Source: Pseudomonas sp. GM74
GTDB lineage: Bacteria > Pseudomonadota > Gammaproteobacteria > Pseudomonadales > Pseudomonadaceae
NCBI RefSeq assembly: GCF_000282455.1
Contig: NZ_AKJG01000003.1
Location: 1-64,000 of the forward strand
Direction of reading: 5' to 3'
DNA length: 64,000 bases
Shown piece after piece: positions 45,408-55,634 of the stretch. Made by a program: the position numbers and the translations under genes. Below the pieces are notes generated by a model, which was not told where the DNA came from, did no database searches, and saw only the letters and a program-made list of their open reading frames with translations. Each line of letters opens with the position of its first letter. Within the stretch, counting starts at the first letter, position 1.

Positions 45408-45543
45408 TGAATTGGCTTTTTGCCTGCTCAATGCGTTACCGAATCCCTCGATTTCACGTGCCCGGGCTTCATGTAGCACTCTGGCGCCTGTCCAGGTGCA
45501 CCGAGTGCACGTTTTAAAGGACAAAGCGCCTTACGTATCCCCC

Positions 45544-48414
45544 TCAGCTTGCGGCTTGCGCGTGCAGCAAACCTGCCAACGCCTCGGCCTCGACCGGGCG
45601 GCTGATCAAATAACCCTGTACTTCATCGCAGCACTCGGCTTTCAGGAACTCAAGCTGCTCTTCCCGCTCCACCCCTTCTGCCACGACCTTAAGTTTGAGA
45701 CCGTGAGCCATGGCAATGATGGCCCGGGTAATCGCCGCGTCTTCGCTGCCCTCCCCCAGGCCACGGATAAACGCCTGATCAATCTTCACGTAATCCACGG
45801 GGATTCGTTTGAGATAGCTCAGGGACGAATAACCGGTGCCAAAATCGTCAATGGCCAATTTCACCCCGAGATCACGCAACTGCTGGAAGGTTGCAATGAT
45901 GTGTTCGACACTGTCCAGCAACTGGCTTTCGGTGAGCTCCAGCTCCAGATAGTGCGACGCCAGCCCGGTTTCCTCCAGCACCTGGCGCACCAGACTGACC
46001 AGCTTGCCCTGACGCAGTTGATGCACCGACAGATTGACCGACACCCGTATCGGCTCAAGCCCCTGGCGCTGCCATTCACAGGCTTGCCAGCAGGCCTGAC
46101 GCAACACGAACTCACCGATCGGGCCGATCAATCCGGTCTCTTCAGCCAGGCCGATGAAATCCCCCGGCGGCACCCGGCCCATGGTCGGATGATCCCAACG
46201 CACCAAGGCTTCGGCGGCATTCAACCTGCCAGTGGCCAGGCACAGTTTCGGTTGGTAAAACACCTTCAGTTGTTTGTCTTCGATGGCTTTGCGCAGGTGG
46301 TTTTCCAACTGCAATCGCTCCAGCGTGCTGGCCTGCAAGCTGTCGGTGTAAAACTGGAAATTATCGCCACCCAGGTGTTTGGCGTGCTGCATCGCCATGT
46401 TCGACTGACTGACCAATGCCGATATTTCCCGCGCGCTGTCCGGCAACAGGCTGATGCCCATCGACGCGCTGACCACCAGTTCATGCCCGTCAATGGTCAC
46501 CGGCAGACGCAACTTGTTCGCCAGACGAGTCGCCACCCGGGCCAGGCTCGAAAGGTTGCCGTAGGCGTTGAACAGCACGGCAAACTCATCACCGGAAAGG
46601 CGCGCAATGGTGTCTGCTTCAGGCAACGCATTCACCAGTCGCCGGGCCATTTTCTGCAACAACTGGTCGGCGACTTCATGCCCCAGGCTGTCGTTGAGTT
46701 GCTTGAACCGGTCAAGATTGATGTGCAGCAACGCCAGGCTGCGGTAACCGCCCTGTCGCACTCGTTGATGAGCCTCGCTGAGTCGTTCGCGAAACATCGC
46801 GCGGTTGGCCAGACCGGTAAGCTCATCGTAATGGGTCAGATAGCGCATTCGCTCTTCGGATTCTCGGCGGGCCGAGAGATCAGCGAAGAAGCCCACAATA
46901 TGGCTTACATTTCCCCGGGTATCGCGCACGGCATTCAGTTGCAACCATTGCGGATACATCTCGCCGTTCTTGCGGGTCTCCACCAATTCGCCCTGCCAAC
47001 TGCCTTGCTGCTCCAGCGCCTGATGTATTGCAGCGTAATGCCGACGCGCATCGCGACTGCATGGCAACTCAACGACATTGCGCCCGATCATGTCGTCGAT
47101 GTCATAGCCGGTCACCCGACTGAAGGCCTGGTTGATCGCGATCAGGACGTAGTTCGGATCGAAAATCACGATCCCTTCGCTGGCCGCCTCGAACACGGTC
47201 GCCGCCAGTTGCCGCTGCTCTTCCAGGCTTTTGCTGGCGCTGATGTCGCGGCGAGTGCCGACCATGCGAATCACCCGGCCGTTGTCGGCACGCTCGACTG
47301 CCCGCCCGCGGTCTTCGATCCAGACCCAGTGACCGTCGCCATGGCGCACGCGATACTCGATTTGATAGTCCTCGGTGCGACCCTTCAAATGCTCGACCAG
47401 CGCCCTTTTCAGCGCAGGAAGATCCTCAGGATGAAGGCGCGGCTTGAGGTGGCGCAGTAATGCGGTGACCTGCTCCGGCTCCAGGCCGAACAATTCCTGA
47501 ATCTGCGTGTGATGGACTTCGTCGGTTTGCAGGTTCCAGTCCCACAACCCCAACTCGCTGGCCTTCAATGCCAGCGCCAGACGCGCCTCACTCTTGCTCA
47601 GTGCCTGGTTGGCGGCGTCCAGTTCCAGGCTGCGCTGAGCGACTCGGTTTTCCAGGTCGACCTGGATCTCTCGCAACTCGTCCTCGGCACGTCGGCGCTG
47701 TTCTATCTCCTTGGCCAGCTTCTGATTGAGCTGATCACTGCAACTTTGCGCCTGCTGTAGATGCTCGATCAGCGCCTGGTTCTGAAAGCGTCGCATCAAG
47801 CCCCGATCGATCAATCGATTGACTTGCCAGGCAACCACGCTCAATGCACCGAGCAGGATCAGCCCGAACCAGCCCCAGCCCTGCTGCTGTTCGTCAGCCC
47901 CCCAGAACATATAGGCGATGGCCGGTAACAGGCAGGGCAAGGTGAATGACAGAAATGCCGGCAAGCTGACCGCATAAGCCACGCTGGCCGAGAGCGCTGC
48001 GGCACCGATGAGGCCGAAGACCCAGGCTTGCTGAATGAAGTTATCGGCGGGAACCAGAGCGATGCCGGCACCGGCCAGGGTCAGACCAGTGAGGCCGGAG
48101 CCCAGCAAAAACATCCGTCGCCAAATGGGATGGGCCTGACGGTTGGGAATGGCCGAATCGAAGGCCGCGACCTGAATCACCCGCAATGCCACCAAAGACA
48201 ACAACCACACCAGCCAGACACTGACCAGGAAATAGCGCTGCGGGCTCCAGAGCAAACCGGCACAGACCAGGCCATTGATCAGCATGAACAATGTGGGCAG
48301 CAACGAGCCTTGATACAACAGGCGCGTGCGCTCGACCGCCATTTCCATGGCGTACTGTTTACGGATCACCCGAGGCTCCACAGTGGGGCCCGACAGGTCG
48401 AAGCTGAGGGTCAT
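45544..48414 (-). CDS. Membrane PAS-GGDEF-EAL protein
   Basis: A 956-residue protein. About five to six hydrophobic helices occur in residues 35-195. A coiled coil follows (about 205-280), then two PAS/PAC domains (about 285-410 and 415-530), a GGDEF domain (about 540-695) whose signature is SGDEF, and an EAL domain (about 705-950) with AAEALVRW and DDFGTGYSSL. The EAL metal and catalytic residues look intact; SGDEF can be active or only bind GTP. It makes or breaks c-di-GMP at the membrane. The start is ATG 48414 (MTLSFDLSG). Confidence 0.92.
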   Translation of the reverse strand: MTLSFDLSGPTVEPRVIRKQYAMEMAVERTRLLYQGSLLPTLFMLINGLVCAGLLWSPQRYFLVSVWLVWLLSLVALRVIQVAAFDSAIPNRQAHPIWRRMFLLGSGLTGLTLAGAGIALVPADNFIQQAWVFGLIGAAALSASVAYAVSLPAFLSFTLPCLLPAIAYMFWGADEQQQGWGWFGLILLGALSVVAWQVNRLIDRGLMRRFQNQALIEHLQQAQSCSDQLNQKLAKEIEQRRRAEDELREIQVDLENRVAQRSLELDAANQALSKSEARLALALKASELGLWDWNLQTDEVHHTQIQELFGLEPEQVTALLRHLKPRLHPEDLPALKRALVEHLKGRTEDYQIEYRVRHGDGHWVWIEDRGRAVERADNGRVIRMVGTRRDISASKSLEEQRQLAATVFEAASEGIVIFDPNYVLIAINQAFSRVTGYDIDDMIGRNVVELPCSRDARRHYAAIHQALEQQGSWQGELVETRKNGEMYPQWLQLNAVRDTRGNVSHIVGFFADLSARRESEERMRYLTHYDELTGLANRAMFRERLSEAHQRVRQGGYRSLALLHINLDRFKQLNDSLGHEVADQLLQKMARRLVNALPEADTIARLSGDEFAVLFNAYGNLSSLARVATRLANKLRLPVTIDGHELVVSASMGISLLPDSAREISALVSQSNMAMQHAKHLGGDNFQFYTDSLQASTLERLQLENHLRKAIEDKQLKVFYQPKLCLATGRLNAAEALVRWDHPTMGRVPPGDFIGLAEETGLIGPIGEFVLRQACWQACEWQRQGLEPIRVSVNLSVHQLRQGKLVSLVRQVLEETGLASHYLELELTESQLLDSVEHIIATFQQLRDLGVKLAIDDFGTGYSSLSYLKRIPVDYVKIDQAFIRGLGEGSEDAAITRAIIAMAHGLKLKVVAEGVEREEQLEFLKAECCDEVQGYLISRPVEAEALAGLLHAQAAS

Positions 48415-48670
48415 AGGCGATGTTCTTGTTCTTATAATGATGAGCATGGGCCCGAAACTGCTCGGAGCATACACAAGCAATTGCCCGGACCAAACTGCTG
48501 CTGATCAATAAATCGCCATATTTTTCGGTTGCCGATGTCACTGAAAATGCTGAAGGCACGCCCCGCCAACGCCCGCAGCCGATGACCGACCGGTCGTCCC
48601 TCGCATAACTTTCATCGGTTAATGCGAAGCGGAGTTTGCCCGGTGTGTCGCGGCCCCCTAGAATGCCCCG

Positions 48671-50854
48671 ATGCGCGATGATCTCTCCCTTCTGCTGAAC
48701 TCCCTCAACGATGCCCAACGCCAGGCCGTAGCGGCCCCCGTGGGTCGTCAGTTGGTCCTGGCCGGTGCTGGTTCCGGTAAAACCCGAGTGCTGGTGCACC
48801 GTATCGCCTGGTTGATCCAGGTCGAAAACGCCTCGCCCCACTCCATCCTGTCGGTGACCTTCACCAACAAGGCCGCTGCCGAGATGCGCCAGCGCATCGA
48901 GCAGCTGATGGGTATCAACCCGGCCGGCATGTGGGTCGGCACCTTCCACGGCCTGGCGCACCGCCTCCTGCGGGCACACTGGCAGGAAGCGGGCCTGAGC
49001 CAGACCTTCCAGATTCTCGACAGCGATGACCAACAGCGTCTGGTCAAGCGAGTAATCCGCGAGCTCGGCCTGGACGAACAGCGCTGGCCGGCCCGTCAGG
49101 CCCAATGGTTCATCAACGGCCAGAAAGACGAAGGCCTGCGCCCGCAACACATCCAGGCCAGCGGCGACCTGTTCCTGGCGACCATGCGCGGCATCTATGA
49201 GGCCTACGAGGCCGCCTGCCTGCGTGCGGGGGTCATCGACTTCTCCGAATTGCTGCTGCGCGCCCTCGACCTGTGGCGCGATCACCCAGGCCTGCTCGCT
49301 CACTATCAAAAGCGCTTCCGGCACATCCTGGTGGACGAGTTCCAGGACACCAACGCCGTGCAATACGCCTGGTTGCGCCTGCTGGCCAAGGGTGGCGACA
49401 GCCTGATGGTCGTAGGCGACGACGACCAGTCGATCTACGGCTGGCGTGGCGCGAAAATCGAGAACATCTATCAGTATTCCGAAGACTTCCCGGACGCCGA
49501 AACCATTCGCCTGGAGCAAAACTATCGCTCCACCGCCGGTATCCTGAAGGCTGCCAACGCCTTGATCGCCAACAACACCGGGCGCCTGGGCAAAGAGCTG
49601 TGGACAGACGGCGGCGACGGCGAAGCGATCAACCTGTACGCCGCCTTCAACGAGCACGACGAAGCACGCTACGTTGTCGAAACCATCGAAAGCGCGCTCA
49701 AAACCGGCTTGTCTCGCAGCGATATCGCGATTCTGTATCGCTCCAACGCCCAATCGCGGGTTCTGGAAGAAGCCTTGCTGCGCGAGCGCATTCCCTACCG
49801 TATCTATGGCGGTCAGCGCTTCTTCGAACGCGCCGAAATCAAGAACGCCATGGCCTACATGCGCTTGCTCGAAGGCCGTGGTAACGATGCCGCGCTGGAA
49901 CGGGTGATCAACGTGCCGGCCCGTGGCATCGGCGAGAAAACCGTTGAAGCGATCCGCGACCATGCGCGCCACAGCGATGTATCGATGTGGGAAGCGATGC
50001 GCCAACTGGTGGCCAACAAAGGCCTGACCGGTCGTGCGGCCGGTGCCTTGGGCGCCTTTATCGAGCTGATCGAGAACCTCGCCGCCAAGTGCATGGAAAT
50101 GCCACTGCACCTGATGACCCAGACCGTCATCGAGCAGTCGGGGCTGATCGCCTATCACGAAGCGGAAAAAGGCGAGAAAGGCCAGGCTCGGGTAGAAAAC
50201 CTTGAGGAACTGGTCAGCGCCGCACGCAACTTCGAAAACAGCGAAGAAGACGAAGACCTGTCGCCATTGGCAGCATTCCTCGGTCACGCATCGCTGGAGG
50301 CCGGCGATACCCAGGCCGACGAGCACGAAGACAGCATTCAACTGATGACCCTGCACAGCGCCAAGGGTCTGGAATTCCCTTACGTGTTCCTGGTGGGCAT
50401 GGAAGAAGGCCTGTTCCCGCACAAGATGAGCCTGGAAGAACCCGGTCGCCTTGAGGAAGAACGTCGTCTGGCCTACGTAGGCATCACCCGGGCCATGCAG
50501 AACCTGGTGATGACCTATGCTGAAACCCGACGCCTTTATGGCAGCGAGACCTACAACAAGGTCTCGCGCTTCGTACGCGAAGTTCCGAAAGGTCTGATTC
50601 AGGAGGTGCGGCTGTCCAACAGCGTCAGCCGTCCTTTCGGTGGCAACCAGTCAATGAGTGGCAGCAACCTGTTCAGCGGCAGCGAGATTCCGCAGACCGG
50701 CTTCAGCCTGGGGCAGACCGTACGCCACTCAGTGTTTGGCGATGGCGTGATCCTGAACTTCGAAGGCGCCGGGGCTCAGGCCCGGGTGCAGGTGAACTTC
50801 AGCGAAGGCAGCAAGTGGCTGATGCTGGGTTACGCGAAACTGGAAGCAATCTAA
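48671..50854 (+). CDS. uvrD: DNA helicase II UvrD
   Basis: A 727-residue superfamily 1A helicase. Motifs in order are I GAGSGKTRVLVHR (about 32-44), Ia FTNKAAAEMRQRI, II VDEFQDTN (about 222-229), III GDDDQSIYGWRGA, IV QNYRSTAGIL, V TLHSAKGLEFPYVFL and VI YVGITRAM. The C-terminal Tudor-like segment (about 675-727, LGQTVRHSVFGDGVIL) is typical of UvrD. It unwinds DNA in nucleotide-excision and mismatch repair. It is divergent from the GGDEF/EAL gene. Confidence 0.96.
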   Translation: MRDDLSLLLNSLNDAQRQAVAAPVGRQLVLAGAGSGKTRVLVHRIAWLIQVENASPHSILSVTFTNKAAAEMRQRIEQLMGINPAGMWVGTFHGLAHRLLRAHWQEAGLSQTFQILDSDDQQRLVKRVIRELGLDEQRWPARQAQWFINGQKDEGLRPQHIQASGDLFLATMRGIYEAYEAACLRAGVIDFSELLLRALDLWRDHPGLLAHYQKRFRHILVDEFQDTNAVQYAWLRLLAKGGDSLMVVGDDDQSIYGWRGAKIENIYQYSEDFPDAETIRLEQNYRSTAGILKAANALIANNTGRLGKELWTDGGDGEAINLYAAFNEHDEARYVVETIESALKTGLSRSDIAILYRSNAQSRVLEEALLRERIPYRIYGGQRFFERAEIKNAMAYMRLLEGRGNDAALERVINVPARGIGEKTVEAIRDHARHSDVSMWEAMRQLVANKGLTGRAAGALGAFIELIENLAAKCMEMPLHLMTQTVIEQSGLIAYHEAEKGEKGQARVENLEELVSAARNFENSEEDEDLSPLAAFLGHASLEAGDTQADEHEDSIQLMTLHSAKGLEFPYVFLVGMEEGLFPHKMSLEEPGRLEEERRLAYVGITRAMQNLVMTYAETRRLYGSETYNKVSRFVREVPKGLIQEVRLSNSVSRPFGGNQSMSGSNLFSGSEIPQTGFSLGQTVRHSVFGDGVILNFEGAGAQARVQVNFSEGSKWLMLGYAKLEAI

Positions 50855-50873
50855 AAGACCGCCAGAGGTCTGA

Positions 50874-50961
50874 TGTGGGAGCGGGTTTGCTCGCGAAGAA
50901 CGATCACGCGGTGTTTCTGATGAACCGCGGTGCTGCCTTCGCGAGCAAGCCCGCTCCCACA
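50874..50961. repeat. REP palindrome (GAGCGGGTTTGCTCGCGAAG subtype)
   Basis: TGTGGGAGCGGGTTTGCTCG... and a GAGCAAGCCCGCTCCCACA arm with one G-T type mismatch, after uvrD. Confidence 0.85.
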
Positions 50962-50996
50962 GAGTTAGACGTTGGCCTATGTGAAAGGGAACAGAT

Positions 50997-51437
50997 ATGG
51001 GTTCAAGCTTCTTTTCCTCTTGGACATTCTGGGCCCTGTTATCGGCGGCATTCGCGGCAATGACCGCCATTTTCGCGAAAGTCGGCATCGAAAACGTCAA
51101 CTCCGACTTCGCCACCCTGCTGCGTACGATAGTGGTATTGGTCAGCCTGGCCTTGATTTTGTTCGCCACGGGCCAATATCAGTCTTTGGGATCGATCTCT
51201 GCGAAGAGCTACCTTTTCCTGCTGTTGTCGGGCCTGGCCACCGGTGCGTCGTGGATCTGCTATTTCCGTGCACTCAAGGTCGGTCCGGCGTCACTGGTTG
51301 CCCCGGTGGACAAACTCAGCGTGGTGCTGGTGGCCGTTCTTGGCGTAATCCTGCTGGGTGAAAAACTTGACCTGCGCCAATGGGGCGGAATCGTTCTGAT
51401 CACGGCCGGGGTCGTCATGCTGGCATTACGTCGCTAG
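50997..51437 (+). CDS. EamA-type small membrane transporter, single domain
   Basis: A 146-residue protein with about five hydrophobic helices, one EamA/DMT unit rather than the usual two. Family blocks are LLSGLATGASWICYFRALKVG (in part, about 76-95) and LGEKLDLRQWGGIVLITAG. Single-unit members probably work as dimers. The substrate is unknown. Start ATG 50997; a REP palindrome separates it from uvrD. Confidence 0.85.
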   Translation: MGSSFFSSWTFWALLSAAFAAMTAIFAKVGIENVNSDFATLLRTIVVLVSLALILFATGQYQSLGSISAKSYLFLLLSGLATGASWICYFRALKVGPASLVAPVDKLSVVLVAVLGVILLGEKLDLRQWGGIVLITAGVVMLALRR

Positions 51438-51616
51438 GCGAGCGTCCTACAAAGCTCATCCACTCATCTGACAGATCAAAGTCAAAAGGCCCTATTGCAC
51501 TGACTGAAGCTGAATGAAACCTGTCAGGCAAAAGCCCGAAACACTCTGCCGCTAGCCAGTAACACTTCAGCTGTGCAACATGGCGCGCGTGCCTTCCACA
51601 AATGGGAATTCCCTTT

Positions 51617-52495
51617 ATGAAACGTTTTCTTAGCATCGCCATGGCGTTGTGCATCGGCCTGACGATGAGTCTCGACGTCAATGCCGCCAAGCGCTTCGGT
51701 GGTGGCAAAAGCGCAGGCGCTGCGCCGACGCACCAGACCAGCCAGATGGCTCCTTCTTCTCCTGGCATGGGCGGCGCTGCGGCGACCGCTGGTGCTGCCG
51801 GTGCCGCTGGCGCCGCCGCCAAGGCCGGTGGCGCTTCGCGCTGGCTCGGCCCTCTGGCCGGTATCGCGGCCGGCGGCCTGCTGGCATCCATGTTCATGGG
51901 CGACGGCTTCCAGGGCATGCAGATCTTCGACATCCTGATCATGGCTGTCATTGCATTCCTGGTATTCCGCTTTATCGCCGCCCGTCGTCGCAAGCAGCAG
52001 GAGCATTACGCTCCGGCCGGCCACGCGCCGATGCAACGTGAAGCGTTCGAACAGAAGCCTGCCGGTGGTTCGATCTTCGGTGGTTCGCCAGCGCCTGTTG
52101 CCGCTCGTCCAGTGATCAACGCTCCAGCCTGGTTCAACGAAAGAAACTTCGTCGAAGCGGCACGCAATCACTTCCAGTCCCTGCAACAGCACTGGGACGC
52201 CAACGAAATGGACAAGATCGCCGAGTTCGTGACCCCGCAAATGCTGGAGTTCCTCAAGCGTGAGCGTGCCGACCTGGGCGACGCTTTCCAGTCCACCTAC
52301 ATTGATAACCTCAATGTGCAGCTGGACGGTGTGGATGATCGCGCCGACAAGACCATTGCCACCCTGACCTTCACCGGCGTGTCGAAAACCTCGCGTTTCG
52401 ACCAGGGCGAAGTCTTCAGCGAAAGCTGGAACATGGAACGTGCACAAGGCGAAAACCAGCCTTGGCTGGTTGCAGGTATCCGCCAGAACGGCTGA
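51617..52495 (+). CDS. Tim44-like domain protein, exported or membrane-anchored
   Basis: A 292-residue protein. The signal peptide is about 1-24 (SLDVNA-AKR). A low-complexity Ala/Gly-rich stretch (about 45-80) leads to a hydrophobic helix pair (about 80-125), a basic segment (ARRRKQQ) and a C-terminal Tim44-like domain (about 165-290, RNHFQSLQQHWDANEMDKIA, DGVDDRADKTIATLTFTGVS in part). The domain is known from mitochondrial import but its bacterial role is unclear. The ATG at 51617 (MKRFLSIAMA) begins the signal peptide. A terminator follows. Confidence 0.85.
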   Translation: MKRFLSIAMALCIGLTMSLDVNAAKRFGGGKSAGAAPTHQTSQMAPSSPGMGGAAATAGAAGAAGAAAKAGGASRWLGPLAGIAAGGLLASMFMGDGFQGMQIFDILIMAVIAFLVFRFIAARRRKQQEHYAPAGHAPMQREAFEQKPAGGSIFGGSPAPVAARPVINAPAWFNERNFVEAARNHFQSLQQHWDANEMDKIAEFVTPQMLEFLKRERADLGDAFQSTYIDNLNVQLDGVDDRADKTIATLTFTGVSKTSRFDQGEVFSESWNMERAQGENQPWLVAGIRQNG

Positions 52496-52524
52496 TCCCG
52501 CGCCGCGCTTCACTTGCTGAAAAG

Positions 52525-52551
52525 AAAACCCCAGCCCTGGCTGGGGTTTTC
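52525..52551 (+). terminator. Terminator of the Tim44-domain gene
   Basis: AAAACCCCAGCC-CT-GGCTGGGGTTTT with flanking A and T runs, 30 bases after the stop. Confidence 0.92.
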
Positions 52552-52633
52552 TATTTCGCGGTTGCATCTATAGCAAGCTACTGTATAAACCGCCCCATAT
52601 AAACCGCGCCATACAAGCAAGAGGATCCCGGAC

Positions 52634-53041
52634 GTGGAAGAAATCATCGAACAACTGCGTGAAGCCAACGAACCGGTACCGGTCCCCTTGGAATTGCCCG
52701 ACGAAGACCTGCTGGTCGAAATCGAAGAACAACTGTTCATCGACATTCCGTTTGTCTTCAGAGAGTTTCTGCTGACCGTCAGCGACGTGGTCTACGGTAG
52801 CCTGGAACCGGTCACGGTGACCGACCCGCAATCCCACACCTACCTGCCCGACGTTGCCGCCAACGCTTGGGACGCCGGCGTCGATCGCAGCCTGATCCCT
52901 ATCTGCCAGGACGGTGATGACTACTATTGCGTCGAAGAAGATGGCACCGTGGTGCTTTGGCAGGCCGAAGAAGAACTGATCGCCGAAGAGACTTGGGAGT
53001 CGGTGTGGCACTGGGCAAGGGACGTCTGGCTGGAAAGCTGA
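52634..53041 (+). CDS. SMI1/KNR4 (SUKH-1) family protein
   Basis: A 135-residue acidic cytoplasmic protein. The SUKH fold is indicated by LEIEEQLFIDIPFVFREFLL-like spacing (about 27-48), the central LIPICQDGDDYYCVEEDGTVVLW in parts (about 86-108) and the C-terminal WESVWHWARDVWL. SUKH proteins are often immunity proteins against polymorphic toxins, but this lone copy has no toxin nearby and may be a household member. The start is GTG 52634 with GAGGAT upstream. Confidence 0.82.
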   Translation: MEEIIEQLREANEPVPVPLELPDEDLLVEIEEQLFIDIPFVFREFLLTVSDVVYGSLEPVTVTDPQSHTYLPDVAANAWDAGVDRSLIPICQDGDDYYCVEEDGTVVLWQAEEELIAEETWESVWHWARDVWLES

Positions 53042-53063
53042 TCCAGTCAACACCGCTGGGTGG

Positions 53064-54827
53064 TCAATGCCCGGACGACTCCTTGTGATTGTCGAGGGTT
53101 TCCAGCAAAGCCACCTGCATCCGCGTATGCACACGAATGAACCAGCGCCACAGCAGCGCCGCCACGGCGGCCGCGACGATGGCGATCAGCACCAGCAACT
53201 TGTTGGTCGGCAGAATACTGGCCGACAAGGCTGCCAACAGCAAAAAGATCACCAGCAGCGACAGGATCGGGATCACTTCGGCGATCACCCGGCGCACTCG
53301 CTGCGTGTGGCGCCCGGCCATCTCCGGCTTCACGCCCATTTCCGCCAGCAACATCGACAGTGCCTTTAGCTTGCGGTATGCCGCAATCAAAAAAGGCAGC
53401 GATAACAGCAGCGCCCCACCCCAGATCAACGCCTTTTGCCAGCTCGGATCGTTGATCCAGTCTTGCAGATAAGCCGACATGCGTTCTGCGAAGTACGCGC
53501 CCGAGAAGAAGATCGCGATCACGAGCGCCAGATTCACTCCCACCTGCAGCAAGATCCTGCGAATCATGGATGCCAGTAACGCGCCCTCCCCCTGAGGCTG
53601 GATGCTGCGCAACCATTCGCCATACATCCCCAACACCCGTCCCAGACGTTCTGGCATGACGCCGGCGAGCTTGGTCGACAATGGATCGGCCGCGCGGATC
53701 AGATAAGGCGTCAGCAGGGTCGTGATCACCGAAACCGCCACAGCCACGGGGTACAGAAAGTTACCGGTGACCTGCAACGTCATGCCCAGCGCCGCAATGA
53801 TGAAGGAGAATTCGCCAATCTGTGAAAGCCCCATCCCGACCCGCAGCGAGGTACGTCCGTCATTGCCGGCGATAAATGCACCAAGGCCGCAGGACAACAT
53901 CTTGCCGAGCACCACGGCTACGGTGATTACGACGATTGGCCAGGCGTACTGAACCAGGATCGCCGGATCGAGCATCAGCCCGATGGCCACAAAGAAAATC
54001 GCACTGAAAAGATCGCGAACCGGCTCAATCAAACGCTCGATTTTCAGCAGTTGCCGGGATTCAGCCATGATCGCGCCGATCAGGAATGCCCCGAGGACCA
54101 TGCTGTATTCAAGCTTGACCACCAGCAGGCAGAAGCCAAAACACAGGCCCAGCACCGTGATCAGCAGCATTTCATTGCTTTCGAATCTGGCGACGTAAGC
54201 CAGCAGCCGCGGCACCATCAGGATACCAACGACCAACGCGACGATCATGAACAGCGACAGTTTGCCGACCGTGGAAAACACTTCGCCGGAGCTGACCGTA
54301 CCGCTGACCGCGATGCTGGACAGCAGCGCGATGATGCCGATGCCCAGAATGTCTTCGACGATCAGCACACCAAATATCAACTGGGCAAATCGCTCGTTCT
54401 TCAACTTCAGATCGTTGAGCGCCTTGACGATGATGGTGGTCGAGGAAATCGCCAGGATCGCGCCGAGGAACAGTGAGTCCATGGTGTTCCAGTCGAACCA
54501 GCGACCAATCTCGTAGCCGATCCAGATCATCAGCACGATCTCCAGGAATGCCGCGATGAACGCCGTGGCACCGACCTTGAACAACTTGCGCAGGCTGAAC
54601 TCCAGGCCCAGGCAGAACATCAGGAATATCACACCGAGTTCAGCCAGGGTCTTGATGGTTTCTTCATCATGGATCAGGCCGAATGGCGGGGTGTGCGGGC
54701 CAATGATGAAACCGGCGACGATGTATCCCAGTACCACCGGTTGTTTCAGGCGATGGAAAACCACGGTGACCACACCTGCAATCAACATGATCACTGCCAG
54801 ATCCTGAATGAAACTGATGGCATGCAT
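53064..54827 (-). CDS. Kef-type cation/proton antiporter (CPA2 family)
   Basis: A 587-residue inner-membrane antiporter. The Na+/H+ exchanger domain is at about 5-385 (12-13 helices; GYIVAGFIIGPHTPPFG, GLEFSLRKLFKVG, MGLSQIGEFSFIIA). Further hydrophobic segments follow at about 445-570. It lacks the TrkA-N nucleotide-binding domain of KefB/KefC, so glutathione-gated control is not expected. The ion is probably K+. Start at ATG 54827 (MHAISFIQDL) behind GGGAG; the open frame reaches far upstream without similarity. Confidence 0.88.
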   Translation of the reverse strand: MHAISFIQDLAVIMLIAGVVTVVFHRLKQPVVLGYIVAGFIIGPHTPPFGLIHDEETIKTLAELGVIFLMFCLGLEFSLRKLFKVGATAFIAAFLEIVLMIWIGYEIGRWFDWNTMDSLFLGAILAISSTTIIVKALNDLKLKNERFAQLIFGVLIVEDILGIGIIALLSSIAVSGTVSSGEVFSTVGKLSLFMIVALVVGILMVPRLLAYVARFESNEMLLITVLGLCFGFCLLVVKLEYSMVLGAFLIGAIMAESRQLLKIERLIEPVRDLFSAIFFVAIGLMLDPAILVQYAWPIVVITVAVVLGKMLSCGLGAFIAGNDGRTSLRVGMGLSQIGEFSFIIAALGMTLQVTGNFLYPVAVAVSVITTLLTPYLIRAADPLSTKLAGVMPERLGRVLGMYGEWLRSIQPQGEGALLASMIRRILLQVGVNLALVIAIFFSGAYFAERMSAYLQDWINDPSWQKALIWGGALLLSLPFLIAAYRKLKALSMLLAEMGVKPEMAGRHTQRVRRVIAEVIPILSLLVIFLLLAALSASILPTNKLLVLIAIVAAAVAALLWRWFIRVHTRMQVALLETLDNHKESSGH

Positions 54828-55113
54828 GGCGTGAGACTCCCTGGCTGGCATTGCTCGATCCCCGGATGCAGGAAAAGTCTGATCGAGCAGAACAAAAATC
54901 GGAATTGCACGTAGGAAATGCCCTTGAGGCAGGGCTTTTTGCAGGGTAACACCGCGACTTCTGGCAGAAAGGCGGTGCAATATATGGAAACAGATCGATC
55001 CGGCGTGACGGCGACCCTGCGCCCGGCGTCCCGATAACTGTTGGTTTGAAAAAACCGCCGAGGCACCCGCAGAGGTGCAACCCTCAAACCTGGCCTTGAC
55101 CCGTGAGAATGCT

Positions 55114-55596
55114 ATGGAACCCGGAAACGCCCAGCTGTCGATGACGGTATTGATGACCCCCGACATGGCCAACTTCTCTGGCAATGTCCACGGCGGCACC
55201 CTGCTCAAATACCTCGACGAAGTGGCCTACGCCTGCGCCAGCCGTTATGCCGGCCGCTATGTGGTGACCCTGTCGGTGGACCAGGTCATTTTCCGTGAGC
55301 CGATCCATGTCGGCGAACTGGTGACCTTTCTCGCCTCCGTCAACTACACCGGCAATACCTCCATGGAGGTGGGCATCAAAGTGGTGACCGAGAACATTCG
55401 CGAGCGGTCGGTGCGCCACACCAACAGTTGCTTCTTCACCATGGTCGCGGTGGATGACCAGCGCAAACCTGCACCGGTACCACCGCTGCAACCGCAGAAC
55501 AGTGAAGACAAGCGCCGCTACATGCAGGCCCAACAGCGTCGGCAGATTCGTCAGGAGCTGGAAAAGCGTTATCAGGATATCAAGGGCGACGCCTGA
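55114..55596 (+). CDS. Acyl-CoA thioesterase, hotdog fold
   Basis: A 160-residue hotdog protein of the acyl-CoA hydrolase (BACH/YciA-like) group: NFSGNVHGGTLLKYLDEVAY (about 15-34) carries the catalytic Asp/Asn region, followed by VVTLSVDQVIFREPIHVGEL. The C-terminal 40 residues are charged and probably helical (KRRYMQAQQRRQIRQELEKR). It hydrolyses acyl-CoA; chain preference is unknown. The ATG at 55114 (MEPGNAQL) is chosen. It is divergent from the Kef-type gene across about 290 bases with no other feature seen. Confidence 0.87.
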   Translation: MEPGNAQLSMTVLMTPDMANFSGNVHGGTLLKYLDEVAYACASRYAGRYVVTLSVDQVIFREPIHVGELVTFLASVNYTGNTSMEVGIKVVTENIRERSVRHTNSCFFTMVAVDDQRKPAPVPPLQPQNSEDKRRYMQAQQRRQIRQELEKRYQDIKGDA

Positions 55597-55634
55597 TCTG
55601 GTCAGGCAGGCTGATGGTGTTCTTTAGAAAGCCA

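Noticed and set aside
45460..45520. A + strand hairpin with GTGCAC repeats and TTTT as a terminator
   Set aside because: No + strand gene ends before it, and on the minus strand the hairpin after the GGDEF/EAL gene has no T-run.
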